In this document: positions 1-7,658 of the stretch, piece by piece
How positions within the stretch are numbered: position 1 is the stretch's first letter
Layout of the letters: each line of letters begins with the position of its first letter
Assembly: GCA_045545595.1 (NCBI GenBank)
Contig: JAZQBG010000015.1
Coordinates: forward strand, 1 to 20,049
Source of the DNA: SIG205 sp045545595
Lineage (GTDB): Bacteria > Bacillota_I > Bacilli_A > RF39 > UBA660
Direction of reading: 5' to 3'
Length of the DNA: 20,049 nucleotides
Translations under genes and position numbers: made by a program
Notes under the pieces: model-generated
The model's database searches: none
Seen by the model: only the letters and a program-made list of their open reading frames with translations
What the model was told of the DNA's origin: nothing

Positions 1-49
1 GAAGTCTGCAACTCACCTCCACGTGCTTTGTAGTACATACTCCTTCAAG
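1..49 (-). other. 5' leader or start of a leftward transcript cut by the window edge
   Basis: Downstream of the leftward promoter the minus strand carries a strong Shine-Dalgarno-like GGAGGTGA (20-13). A TTG follows at 11-9, and an open frame from the ATG at 38 reaches the edge without a stop (MYYKARGGELQT). The GGAGG suggests the true start lies at or beyond the left edge, because the ATG at 38 has only one base between it and its own upstream AGGAG. A small structured RNA starting here is the alternative. Too little sequence is visible to identify the product. Confidence 0.35.
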
Positions 50-55
50 GTTGTT

Positions 56-83
56 ATTATATAGAAAAATAAATTTAGTTCAA
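56..83 (-). promoter_or_regulatory. Leftward sigma-A-type promoter at the window edge
   Basis: On the minus strand TTGAAC (83-78) is followed after 16 bases by a perfect TATAAT (61-56), a near-consensus vegetative promoter. Transcription would begin near 49 and leave the window on the left. The -35 element lies inside one arm of an inverted repeat (78-85 with 105-112, GTTCAAGG/CCTTGAAC), so a repressor or hairpin could affect it. No experimental start is known. Confidence 0.6.
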
Positions 84-136
84 GGTTTTTCGTTCCTATG
101 TGTGCCTTGAACGTAGTGAAAGGAATGAAACTTTAT

Positions 137-1021
137 ATGAAGAATATAATTCAATATGTTGGTCTAACAGTTCTAATTGTATTTAGCTTTTTTTATACTG
201 AAAAAACGGTTACTACTATCAAAAATCAAGATCCATTGATGATTGAACTTGAAGAAAGGGCTCAGGAATACAGCGTTAGTGCGATAGATGCAGAAGTAAC
301 AGATACAAAAATCATCCCTGGAATGAAGGGGTGTAAGGTTGATGTGGAAGAAAGCTATTATAATTTAAAAAGGCTTGGTGAATTTAATTCTAATTTGTTG
401 GAATATACACTAGTTAAACCAAAAAAAAATCTTGATAATAACTATGACAAATACATTGTTTCTGGTAATAAAATGAAAAATACTGTTTCACTTATTTTTA
501 AAGTTAAAGAAAAAACTAATATTGATAGTGTTGTTAAAATATTAAATCAACGAGATATTAAAGCAACATTTTTCATTGATGGAAAATACGTGGAAAATAA
601 TATTGAAAAAATTGAAAATCTAATTCAAAGTGGTCATGAAGTATTAAACTATGGTTATGATAATGAATACAATAAAGATTTGATAGTATGGCATAATAAT
701 CTTATCGAAAGAATTAAATATGATAATCCTAAAATCTGTTATGTAGAAAACGAAGATATAAATGTATTAAATCTATGTTCAAACAATAAGATGAAAACTG
801 TAATGCCTAATTTAATTATTGATAAAAATCCATTACTAGAAATCAAAACTAATATTGGAAAAGGTAGTTTAATAGCTTTTAATATAAACGATACATTAGT
901 TAGTGAGCTTAATTTAATCATAAATTATATAGTACAGAAAGGTTATAACATTGATATAGTTTCTAAGCATTTAGAAGAATCGACATTAAATACATGTAAA
1001 AAATGTAATTCATGTGATTAA
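137..1021 (+). CDS. Membrane-anchored polysaccharide-deacetylase-like (NodB-fold) protein, probably catalytically inactive
   Basis: An N-terminal hydrophobic segment right after the start (IIQYVGLTVLIVFSFFY) should anchor the protein with the rest outside. The middle holds a family-like region (PGMKGCKVDVEESYYNLKRL). The C-terminal half resembles the NodB fold: VSLIFKVKE, then KATFFIDGKYVENN and IENLIQSGHEVLNYGYDNE. In active enzymes these positions read TFDDGP and NHTxxH; here the metal-binding Asp pair and both His are missing, so a binding or structural role in cell-wall context is more likely than deacetylation. The C-terminus is cysteine-rich (TCKKCNSCD). The start was placed at ATG 137, the third in-frame candidate, with AAAGGA 12 bases upstream. 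ATG 98 lies inside a hairpin without an SD, and ATG 125 abuts the SD. Confidence 0.6.
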   Translation: MKNIIQYVGLTVLIVFSFFYTEKTVTTIKNQDPLMIELEERAQEYSVSAIDAEVTDTKIIPGMKGCKVDVEESYYNLKRLGEFNSNLLEYTLVKPKKNLDNNYDKYIVSGNKMKNTVSLIFKVKEKTNIDSVVKILNQRDIKATFFIDGKYVENNIEKIENLIQSGHEVLNYGYDNEYNKDLIVWHNNLIERIKYDNPKICYVENEDINVLNLCSNNKMKTVMPNLIIDKNPLLEIKTNIGKGSLIAFNINDTLVSELNLIINYIVQKGYNIDIVSKHLEESTLNTCKKCNSCD

Positions 1022-1032
1022 ATACTACAAAA

Positions 1033-1064
1033 TCATCACAATATAAATTATAGAATAGTGATGA
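1033..1064 (+). promoter_or_regulatory. Inverted repeat abutting the clpC ribosome binding site
   Basis: TCATCAC (1033-1039) and GTGATGA (1058-1064) form a perfect 7-bp repeat around an AT-rich loop. Its right arm touches the clpC SD (AAAGGAG, 1064-1070). No T-run follows, so it is unlikely to be an intrinsic terminator for the upstream gene. It is not a recognisable CtsR heptad operator. It may be an operator or an mRNA structure affecting clpC translation. Confidence 0.35.
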
Positions 1065-1079
1065 AAGGAGAGAATATAT

Positions 1080-3404
1080 GTGTTTTCTAAATTTGATGAA
1101 GCAAGTCAAAAAGTACTAGTATTAGCAAAAAAAGAGATGATGGATTTATGTCATCCATATGTAGGAACAGAACATTTAGTATTATCTATACTTAAAAATG
1201 ATAATTCAGTTTCTAAAAAACTTAAAACTTTTAATTTGGATTATGATAAATTTAAAGCAGAAATTATTAAAATAATCGGTATGGGTAGTAAAAAAAGCGA
1301 ATGGTTTTTATATACGCCACTACTTAAAAGAGTATTAGAAGATGCAATCCTTGATAGTAAGGAAAATAACGATGGTGAAGTTAGTGTCGAACACTTATTT
1401 TCCGCACTTTTAGAAGAAGGAGAAGGCATTGCGATTCGAATATTTATTTCTATGGGAGTAGATATTGATGAACTATACAAAGATTTTTCAAAGAAAATTG
1501 TTAAACAGGGCAAATCTAAAAAGGGAAAGAAATTAATTTTAAACGAATTAGGTACAGATTTAACTGAAATGGCTAAAACTAATAATTTAGACCCTGTCAT
1601 AGGTAGAGAAAAAGAAATTAAAAGAGTAATAGAAATATTATGTAGAAGAACAAAAAACAACCCGGTATTAGTAGGTGAAGCTGGAGTAGGTAAAACTGCT
1701 ATAGTTGAAGGATTGGCTTCCTTAATTGTAAATAATGAGGTCCCAGACTTACTTAAAGGGAAAAAAATTATTTCGTTAGATATGGCAAGTACTGTGGCAG
1801 GTACTAAATATCGTGGCGAATTTGAAGAAAGAGTAAGAAAAGTAATTAAGGAGTTAGAGGATAACACTGATATAATTCTTTTCATCGATGAAATTCATAC
1901 TATCGTTGGAGCAGGTGGTGCGGAAGGTGCGATTGATGCTTCAAATATTTTTAAACCTGCTTTAGCCCGTGGAAAAATTAAATGTATTGGTGCCACTACT
2001 ATTAATGAATTTAAAAAATCTATAGAAACTGATAGTGCCCTAGAACGTCGTTTTCAAAAAGTTAATGTAGAAATTCCTAATAAAAAGACAGTTAAAGATA
2101 TATTATCCAATTTGAAGTCGATATATGAAGCATACCATGGAGTAATCATAGAGGATGAAATATTAGATTTAATAATCGATTATTCTGATAAATACATATA
2201 TGATAGGAATGAACCGGATCGCTCTATAGATGTATTAGATGAGGTTTGTGCGAAAGTTAGTATAGAGGAAACAAATGATAATTTAAAATTAAAAGAACTA
2301 GAAAAAATTCTATCTAAAATTACTAAACAAAAAAATAGATTTATCTTGGAACAAAATTTTGATGAAGCTTCTAATTTAAAAGAACAAGAAGATAAAATTA
2401 ATACTGAAATAAATACTATGAGATTAGATATGGTGTCAAAACCAGCGATAAAAAAAGTTACTAAGGAAGATATTATTAATGTTATAAGTTTAAAAGCTAA
2501 AGTTCCGATTTATGAGATTTCATCATCACATAAAGAACAATTTAATACCTTAGAAAATATTTTAAAGTCTAATATAATTGGTCAAGATGAATGTGTTGAA
2601 AAACTCATCTCTACTACTAAAAAGATGAAATTAGGTCTAAAAGAAGAAAGAAAACCTATATCATTCTTGTTTGTGGGTCCAAGTGGTGTTGGGAAAACCG
2701 ATTTAGTAAAGTTATATACTAAAAATTTATATGGAAAAGATAATCTAATTAGACTTGATATGAGTGAATTTGCAGAAAGTCATTCTATTAGCAAAATAGT
2801 TGGGTCTTCACCAGGATATGTTGGTTATGAAGACAATAAAAATATATTAGAGGACGTTAAAAATAAACCATATTCAGTAATTTTGTTGGATGAAATAGAA
2901 AAGGCTCATCCTAAAATATTAAATTTATTTTTACAAGTTTTAGATGAAGGATTTATTAAAGACTCTAAGGGATCAAAAGTAAGATTTGATAATACAATTA
3001 TAATAATGACTTCTAACATTAGTTATAATAAAGTTACAGTGGGATTTAACAATTCAAAGGAAAAAACTATTACTGATTTGAAAGAATATTTAAATGTTGA
3101 ATTTATTAATAGAATTGATAATATAATTTTCTTTAAAAACTTGTCAAAGAATACAGTAACTAAGATTGTTAGTAAAGAAATAGATGCTTTAATTAAAAAA
3201 TATCAAGAAAAAGATATTAATCTTTCAATTGATAAGAATGTAATAAATAAAATTGTGTCTTTGTCTAACTATGAAGACTTTGGCGCAAGACAAATTAAAA
3301 AAATAATAAAGGATAAATTAGAAACTATAATTATTGATAAAATAATTATGGGTGAGGAAAAAATTAATATTACTAGTCTTAATAATGACAAGATAAAAAT
3401 TTAA
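1080..3404 (+). CDS. clpC: ClpC-type AAA+ unfoldase, ATPase subunit of a Clp protease
   Basis: Hexameric cytosolic ATPase that unfolds substrates and feeds them to ClpP. The N-domain spans about residues 1-145 (FDEASQKVL, GTEHLVLSIL). The first AAA module has Walker A GEAGVGKT (199-206), Walker B ILFIDE (266-271) and sensor GATTINEF. A UVR-like segment (NFDEASNLKEQEDK, about 426-439) in the middle domain marks ClpC rather than ClpA or ClpB. The second module has GPSGVGKT (533-540), VGSSPGYVGYE (574-584) and ILLDEIEKAH (601-610). At 774 residues it is slightly shorter than B. subtilis ClpC (about 810). The start is GTG 1080 with AAAGGAG 9 bases upstream; the ATG two bases earlier is out of frame. 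The usual ctsR-mcsA-mcsB partners are not beside it. Confidence 0.93.
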   Translation: MFSKFDEASQKVLVLAKKEMMDLCHPYVGTEHLVLSILKNDNSVSKKLKTFNLDYDKFKAEIIKIIGMGSKKSEWFLYTPLLKRVLEDAILDSKENNDGEVSVEHLFSALLEEGEGIAIRIFISMGVDIDELYKDFSKKIVKQGKSKKGKKLILNELGTDLTEMAKTNNLDPVIGREKEIKRVIEILCRRTKNNPVLVGEAGVGKTAIVEGLASLIVNNEVPDLLKGKKIISLDMASTVAGTKYRGEFEERVRKVIKELEDNTDIILFIDEIHTIVGAGGAEGAIDASNIFKPALARGKIKCIGATTINEFKKSIETDSALERRFQKVNVEIPNKKTVKDILSNLKSIYEAYHGVIIEDEILDLIIDYSDKYIYDRNEPDRSIDVLDEVCAKVSIEETNDNLKLKELEKILSKITKQKNRFILEQNFDEASNLKEQEDKINTEINTMRLDMVSKPAIKKVTKEDIINVISLKAKVPIYEISSSHKEQFNTLENILKSNIIGQDECVEKLISTTKKMKLGLKEERKPISFLFVGPSGVGKTDLVKLYTKNLYGKDNLIRLDMSEFAESHSISKIVGSSPGYVGYEDNKNILEDVKNKPYSVILLDEIEKAHPKILNLFLQVLDEGFIKDSKGSKVRFDNTIIIMTSNISYNKVTVGFNNSKEKTITDLKEYLNVEFINRIDNIIFFKNLSKNTVTKIVSKEIDALIKKYQEKDINLSIDKNVINKIVSLSNYEDFGARQIKKIIKDKLETIIIDKIIMGEEKINITSLNNDKIKI

Positions 3405-3412
3405 AATTATAT

Positions 3413-3451
3413 AAAAGGGTTACAGATAACAAAAATTATGTGTAACCTTTT
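3413..3451 (+). terminator. Intrinsic terminator after clpC
   Basis: AAAAGGGTTACA (3413-3424) pairs with TGTAACCTTTT (3441-3451) with one bulged G. The U-tract is part of the descending arm. It lies just after the clpC stop codon. Confidence 0.6.
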
Positions 3452-3563
3452 AAATATGTAAAAATATGATATAATTATTTTGATAATCATAAAACTCAAC
3501 TTTTAGTTCGTGTTAAAAATATATAATTCAGTGTATATTTTAATCATGAAAGGAGAAAACTAT

Positions 3564-4172
3564 ATGGATCAAGTTAAAATAGGAAAATTTATTAGTAAAA
3601 AAAGAAAAGAAAAAAATATAACTCAAAGTAATTTAGCTGAAATGTTAGGAATAACTGATAGAGCCATATCAAAGTGGGAAAATGGAAATTGCATGCCAGA
3701 TGTAAGTTTAATACCAGAGTTATGTAAAATATTAGATATAAATATTAATGATCTATTTAGTGGAGAAATGATAGATATGAAAGAGTATAATAAAAGAGCA
3801 GAAGAAAATTTGTTGGAAATGGCACAAATGGAAGAAAAACAAAATAAGAAGTTAATGATGTATGAAAAGGTAATTGGATGGATATCATCTGTAACATTTA
3901 TAGTTTTAATGTTTGTGTTATCATATGCTGTTGAAAGCAATATTGTAAGGGTTATATTATTTATCATAGCTTTTATAATATTTATTGGGGGAATATCTTT
4001 TGCTTTAAAGATAGAAACAGAAACAGGATATTATGAATGTTCTAAATGTCATAACAAATATGTTCCAAAATATAAGCAAGTTTATTTAGCCATGCATTAT
4101 GGTACTACTAGATATTTAAAATGTCCAAGATGTAATAAGAGAAGTTGGAATAAAAAAGTAATGATTAAATAA
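3564..4172 (+). CDS. XRE-family regulator with two membrane segments and a C-terminal zinc ribbon
   Basis: Residues 1-65 form a Cro/C1-type helix-turn-helix (IGKFISKKRKEKNITQSNLAEMLGITDRAISKWENGNCMPDV). A charged linker follows, then two hydrophobic segments (about 102-123 and 126-148). The C-terminal tail has two CxxC pairs (Cys 159/162 and 187/190), a zinc-ribbon pattern. This suggests a membrane-tethered DNA-binding protein; target and signal are not visible. The start at ATG 3564 is set by a good SD (AAAGGAG) 8 bases upstream; an open frame continues 18 codons further up without an SD. A TATAAT at 3470-3475, with only a weak -35, may be its -10 box. It is a single gene between terminators. 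Confidence 0.8.
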   Translation: MDQVKIGKFISKKRKEKNITQSNLAEMLGITDRAISKWENGNCMPDVSLIPELCKILDININDLFSGEMIDMKEYNKRAEENLLEMAQMEEKQNKKLMMYEKVIGWISSVTFIVLMFVLSYAVESNIVRVILFIIAFIIFIGGISFALKIETETGYYECSKCHNKYVPKYKQVYLAMHYGTTRYLKCPRCNKRSWNKKVMIK

Positions 4173-4214
4173 AAATTACAGTCTACAATGTAGGACTATT
4201 TAAAAATACAAATT

Positions 4215-4241
4215 AGAATAACATTTTTTTGTTATTCTTTT
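4215..4241 (+). terminator. Intrinsic terminator after the zinc-ribbon XRE gene
   Basis: AGAATAAC (4215-4222) and GTTATTCT (4231-4238) form an 8-bp perfect stem followed by a short T-run. The loop is also T-rich. Confidence 0.65.
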
Positions 4242-4265
4242 ATTATGTTCCTTTTTAGTCAATTT

Positions 4266-4296
4266 TCGACAGACAAAATTTGTAAGATAATATAAT
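4266..4296 (+). promoter_or_regulatory. Promoter of the second XRE gene with a palindrome in the spacer
   Basis: A perfect TATAAT lies at 4291-4296. The best -35 is TCGACA (4266-4271) at a long 19-base spacing. Between them sits the near-palindrome ACAAAATTTGT (4273-4283), a likely operator; autoregulation by the encoded XRE protein is plausible. A second near-palindrome (TTAACGTTTAA) lies just past the expected transcription start. Confidence 0.45.
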
Positions 4297-4330
4297 GTGA
4301 TTAACGTTTAAGTAACTAAGGAGGAATGTT

Positions 4331-4687
4331 ATGTTTAATGGTAGAAAAGTAAGAGAATTAAGAAAAAGTCTTAACTTAACACAAGATGAATTAGCAAACC
4401 TTATAAATTTAAACAAAACCTCTATTAGCTATTTTGAAAGAAATGAAAGAACACCAAGTCTAGATACATTAATTGACTTATCATATGCCTTAAATACAAC
4501 ACCATATTACTTATTAGATGCTGAAGAAATAATCAAGGTAAATGAAGACTCAGTCACATATGAATCGTTCTTTTCTAAAAATGATATTGTAATAATAAGA
4601 GAAATCAAAAAATATGAATTCTTTTATCGAAGACTTTGTGAAAATCCAAAACAAACTATCGAAAAAATTATAAAATTACTATATTAA
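4331..4687 (+). CDS. XRE-family transcriptional regulator
   Basis: 118 residues. Residues 3-58 are a clear Cro/C1-type HTH (VRELRKSLNLTQDELANLINLNKTSISYFERNERTPSLDTL). The C-terminal half (about 70-118) is helical and charged, with no domain I recognise. ATG 4331 follows an excellent SD (AAGGAGG) at 6 bases. Terminators bound it on both sides, so it is monocistronic, and its promoter holds a palindrome consistent with self-control. It could be an immunity-type repressor, but no prophage genes are adjacent. Confidence 0.85.
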   Translation: MFNGRKVRELRKSLNLTQDELANLINLNKTSISYFERNERTPSLDTLIDLSYALNTTPYYLLDAEEIIKVNEDSVTYESFFSKNDIVIIREIKKYEFFYRRLCENPKQTIEKIIKLLY

Positions 4688-4711
4688 AGACTAACTAATA
4701 GTCTTTTTTTT
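4686..4711 (+). terminator. Intrinsic terminator overlapping the XRE stop codon
   Basis: AAAGACTA (4686-4693) and TAGTCTTT (4699-4706) form an 8-bp perfect stem with a 5-base loop, followed by more Ts. The stem begins within the TAA stop codon. Confidence 0.85.
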
Positions 4712-4746
4712 ATGCCTATTAAATAAAATTATATAGGTGATATATT

Positions 4747-4986
4747 ATGAAAATTATTAATAACTTTAAAGAATATATAAATGAAGATAAGTGTAAAATA
4801 GTAATTTTCAATAATAAAATATATGTATCACATTATTTAGATATAAAATCATTTGACACAAATAAATTTGTATTGGAATTACCAGATAAAGTAATTGCTT
4901 TGGAAGGGAAAAATATATCAATTCAAAAACTTACTAGAACAGAAATACTTATCAGTGGTGACATTAATAAAATAGAATTTAGGTGA
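4747..4986 (+). CDS. yqfC: YabP/YqfC-family sporulation protein
   Basis: 79 residues with the compact beta-rich pattern of YabP/YqfC proteins (VIFNNKIYVSHYLDIKSFDTNKFVLELPDKVIALEGKNISIQKL, then EILISGDI). In Bacillus these small proteins belong to the sigma-E sporulation regulon and act with a partner membrane protein; the biochemistry is unknown. The SD is AGGTGAT upstream of ATG 4747. It lies 4 bases before yqfD, whose SD overlaps the yqfC stop, so the two are translationally coupled. No clear sigma-E promoter was seen, so sporulation-specific expression is not shown by the sequence. Confidence 0.75.
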   Translation: MKIINNFKEYINEDKCKIVIFNNKIYVSHYLDIKSFDTNKFVLELPDKVIALEGKNISIQKLTRTEILISGDINKIEFR

Positions 4987-4990
4987 AATA

Positions 4991-6211
4991 ATGGAAAACA
5001 GGGAAATTAATCGTTTACAAAATAAAATTAAAATAAGAATTACAGGTAAAAATATAGAACGTTTTATTAGAAGATTATATAAAAATAATATTGAAATCTT
5101 GTCACTAAAGTACATAGATAGGAAAACTATTATTATCATTATTCGTCTTGAAGATTATGAAGAAGTAAAAAAATTAAAATCTATATACAAAATTAACAAA
5201 ATTGGTTACGGTGGATTAATTAAAGTAAAAAAATATCTATATAAAAATAGATTTGTTATTTTGTCTTTATTAATTGGTTATTTTATTATTTTATTTTTGT
5301 CAAACGTCATATTTGAAGTACAAGTTGTTCACTCCTCACAAGACATTAGAAACTTGGTAATTAAAGAATTGAATAAATATAATGTTAAGCAATATAGTTT
5401 TAAGAAAAGTTTTAATAAATTATCAGAAATATCTAACAAAATCCTAGAGAAAAATAAAGATAAGATTGAATGGATAGCGATAGAAAACATTGGTACAAAA
5501 GTTATTGTTAAAGTAGAAGAGAGAAAATTAAATTCTAAAGTAGAAGAATACCCAATACAAAATATTATCTCTACTAAATCTGGAATTATAAAGAAAATAA
5601 CAGCAAAAAATGGAGTAATTGTTAAAAATATAAATGATTATGTGACAAAAGGAGATATTGTAATTTCTGGTGAAATAAAGGACACTTATGGAGAAAAAGT
5701 TTTAGATAAAGTAAGCGCGATAGGTGAAGTTTATGCAGAGGTATGGTATACAGTTGATTTAGAATATCCCTTGGTTTACACAAAAGATACAAAAACTAAA
5801 AAAGAAAAAGATGTATATGAAATTGAAATTTTGAATAATAAATTTTCTTTGTTTGGTGATAACTATGAACACTCAATAGATAATTCAAAAGTTATATTTG
5901 GTAATCCATTACTGCGATTTAGACTATTAAAAACTCATAAACAAGAAATAATAAAAGAAGACAATGTATATTTGCCTGAAGAAGCTTTAATAAAAGCGGA
6001 AGAAGTAGCGCGTGAAAAACTAAAAAGTCAGCTTGACAAAGATGAGTATATAATTAAAGAAAAAAAATTGTCTTTTTACCAAAAAGATAGTAAAATAGTA
6101 GTTGAGATGTTTTTCAGTGTGTACGAAAACATTGGAAAACCTTCAGAAATAATAGATGAAGAATTAGGGACAGAAACAGAAGAAGATAAAGGGAGTACAA
6201 GTAATGATTAA
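4991..6211 (+). CDS. yqfD: YqfD-family sporulation membrane protein
   Basis: 406 residues. A cytoplasmic N-terminal region (about 1-85) precedes one strong transmembrane segment (87-107, RFVILSLLIGYFIILFLSNVI). A large extracytoplasmic domain follows, with ENIGTKVIVKVEER and a turn-rich middle (KSGIIKKITAKNGVIVKNINDYVTKGDIVISGEI) resembling a lipoyl/hybrid beta motif. Length, topology and adjacency to yqfC match the YqfD family, which is linked to the sigma-E stage of sporulation. The tail is acidic (about 393-406) and overlaps the next gene by 8 bases. SD AGGTGA lies at the yqfC stop. Confidence 0.85.
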   Translation: MENREINRLQNKIKIRITGKNIERFIRRLYKNNIEILSLKYIDRKTIIIIIRLEDYEEVKKLKSIYKINKIGYGGLIKVKKYLYKNRFVILSLLIGYFIILFLSNVIFEVQVVHSSQDIRNLVIKELNKYNVKQYSFKKSFNKLSEISNKILEKNKDKIEWIAIENIGTKVIVKVEERKLNSKVEEYPIQNIISTKSGIIKKITAKNGVIVKNINDYVTKGDIVISGEIKDTYGEKVLDKVSAIGEVYAEVWYTVDLEYPLVYTKDTKTKKEKDVYEIEILNNKFSLFGDNYEHSIDNSKVIFGNPLLRFRLLKTHKQEIIKEDNVYLPEEALIKAEEVAREKLKSQLDKDEYIIKEKKLSFYQKDSKIVVEMFFSVYENIGKPSEIIDEELGTETEEDKGSTSND

Positions 6212-6827
6212 GGATGCAGTAACAGATATTTTTGAATACATTTGGCCAATGATAGTTATAGTTGTAACAATAATTGCGTCAATTAGAATAATGTATTTAA
6301 TCAATACAAAAAAGAGTTTTAAACTATATGAAGAATTAGTTAGTTTAAGCTTTATAATATATATATTATCACTATTCTATCTAGTAACATTTCAAGATGT
6401 AAACTACGGAACTTCTAACTTTACACCATTTAAAGAAATGTTTAGATATGATATAGGCTCTAGTCTATTTTTCAAGAATGTATTAGGAAATATACTGTTA
6501 TTTATTCCGCTAGGATTTTATGCTGGATATTATACAAAATCTAAAAATATCATACCACTCTTTATAATAATTACGATTTCATCTACAACAATAGAGTTTA
6601 CTCAATTAAATATTGGAAGAACTTTTGATATAGATGACATAATTTTAAATGTAATAGGTGGGATTCTAGGTTTTCTATTATACAAATTTGGTGGTCACTT
6701 ACCAAAGTTTACTAAGAAAACATGGTTTTTAAATATAATTACAATTTTATTACTTGCGATATTCTTAACATATTTACTTAGCATTTATGGATTAATTGAC
6801 ATAGAAATGATGGGGTGTTTGATTTGA
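6204..6827 (+). CDS. VanZ-family integral membrane protein
   Basis: 207 residues with about five hydrophobic segments. VanZ signatures are visible: an early acidic/aromatic stretch (FQDVNYGTSNFTPFKEM), NVLGNILLFIPLGFYAGYY, then TTIEFTQLNIGRTFDIDDIILNVIGGILGFLLYK. VanZ proteins confer low-level teicoplanin resistance in some settings, but most members are unassigned; a role in envelope biology is the safe inference. ATG 6204 overlaps the yqfD end and has GGGAG 8 bases upstream. The gene occupies the place where phoH and yqfF stand in Bacillus, which is unusual. Confidence 0.85.
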   Translation: MIKDAVTDIFEYIWPMIVIVVTIIASIRIMYLINTKKSFKLYEELVSLSFIIYILSLFYLVTFQDVNYGTSNFTPFKEMFRYDIGSSLFFKNVLGNILLFIPLGFYAGYYTKSKNIIPLFIIITISSTTIEFTQLNIGRTFDIDDIILNVIGGILGFLLYKFGGHLPKFTKKTWFLNIITILLLAIFLTYLLSIYGLIDIEMMGCLI

Positions 6828-7270
6828 ATCAATTTGAAATAATTAATGAAACTAATGAAGAAATAATCGAATTAGATAGTATTGAAGAACTTCTTAATTT
6901 TGCTTTAGAAAAAGAAGAGTTAGAAAATGTTGAATTCAATGTAATAATTATAGATAATGAAAAAATTAGAGAAATAAATAGAGAATATAGAAATATAGAT
7001 AAAGAAACAGATGTAATAAGTTTTGCACTAGAAGATAATGATAGCATTGAACTTCCTTATAGATTATTAGGTGATATTTATATATCAATTGATAAAGCTA
7101 AAGGACAAGCTATAGAATATGGACATTCTCTACTTAGGGAATTAGGATTTTTAAGTATTCATGGCTTACTTCACCTTTTAGGATATGATCATATGAATAA
7201 GGATGATGAAAAAATTATGTTTGAACGTCAGGAGTTGATTTTAAATGAATTTGGGATTATTAAAAAATAA
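6824..7270 (+). CDS. ybeY: Endoribonuclease YbeY, 16S rRNA maturation factor
   Basis: Zinc-dependent single-strand endoribonuclease acting in 16S rRNA 3' processing and ribosome quality control. The family motif HGLLHLLGYDH supplies three His ligands (H113, H117, H123 from the start chosen here). TDVISFALED and LLGDIYISIDKAKGQA are also characteristic. The start is probably TTG 6824: it overlaps the vanZ stop (TTGA) and has GGGGTG 6 bases upstream. GTG 6815 is in frame but leaves no room for an SD. It is translationally coupled to vanZ and overlaps dgkA. Confidence 0.9.
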   Translation: MNQFEIINETNEEIIELDSIEELLNFALEKEELENVEFNVIIIDNEKIREINREYRNIDKETDVISFALEDNDSIELPYRLLGDIYISIDKAKGQAIEYGHSLLRELGFLSIHGLLHLLGYDHMNKDDEKIMFERQELILNEFGIIKK

Positions 7271-7646
7271 AAGAAAACAATACGGATTTAAAAGATTTTT
7301 AAATAGTTTTAAATATGCTGCAAATGGATTTAAATATGCATATCAAAATGAACAAAACTTAATTATACATATATGTGTAACAATAGTTACAGTTTTAGCA
7401 GGATTAATATTTAAATTAAATAGTATTGAATGGTTATTTGTATTAATAATGATAGGATTAGTATTCTGTGCAGAGTTAATAAATACTTCAATTGAAGCTG
7501 TAGTAGATCTTGTTTCACCTGAAAAACATCCACTTGCTAAAATCGCAAAAGATACTGCTTCAGGTGCAGTTCTAAGTCTAGCAGTAGTCGCATTCATTGG
7601 TGGTTTATGTATTTTTATACCTAAAATTTGGGGATTATTTTTCTAG
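7245..7646 (+). CDS. dgkA: Undecaprenol/diacylglycerol kinase
   Basis: 133-residue integral membrane kinase with three hydrophobic helices (about 40-56, 62-76, 106-126). The DgkA signature AELINTSIEAVVDLVSPEKHPLAKIAKDTASGAVL (about 76-110) includes the Glu and Asp that position metal and ATP. Gram-positive members mostly phosphorylate undecaprenol, feeding the lipid carrier of peptidoglycan synthesis; that preference is taken from the family. ATG 7245 lies inside the ybeY end with CAGGAG upstream, so the two are coupled. The ybeY-dgkA-cdd-era order is conserved with Bacillus. Confidence 0.92.
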   Translation: MNLGLLKNKRKQYGFKRFLNSFKYAANGFKYAYQNEQNLIIHICVTIVTVLAGLIFKLNSIEWLFVLIMIGLVFCAELINTSIEAVVDLVSPEKHPLAKIAKDTASGAVLSLAVVAFIGGLCIFIPKIWGLFF

Positions 7647-7658
7647 GAGGAAGATTGT

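Noticed and set aside
1..49. 6S RNA or tmRNA end at the left edge
   Set aside because: A strong leftward promoter and GGAGG made a structured RNA or gene start possible, but no hallmark of 6S or tmRNA can be seen in 49 bases.
1241..1885. 214-codon open frame on the minus strand
   Set aside because: It lies wholly within clpC, has no SD, and its Ser/Leu/Ile-rich product is the usual antisense shadow of AT-rich coding DNA.
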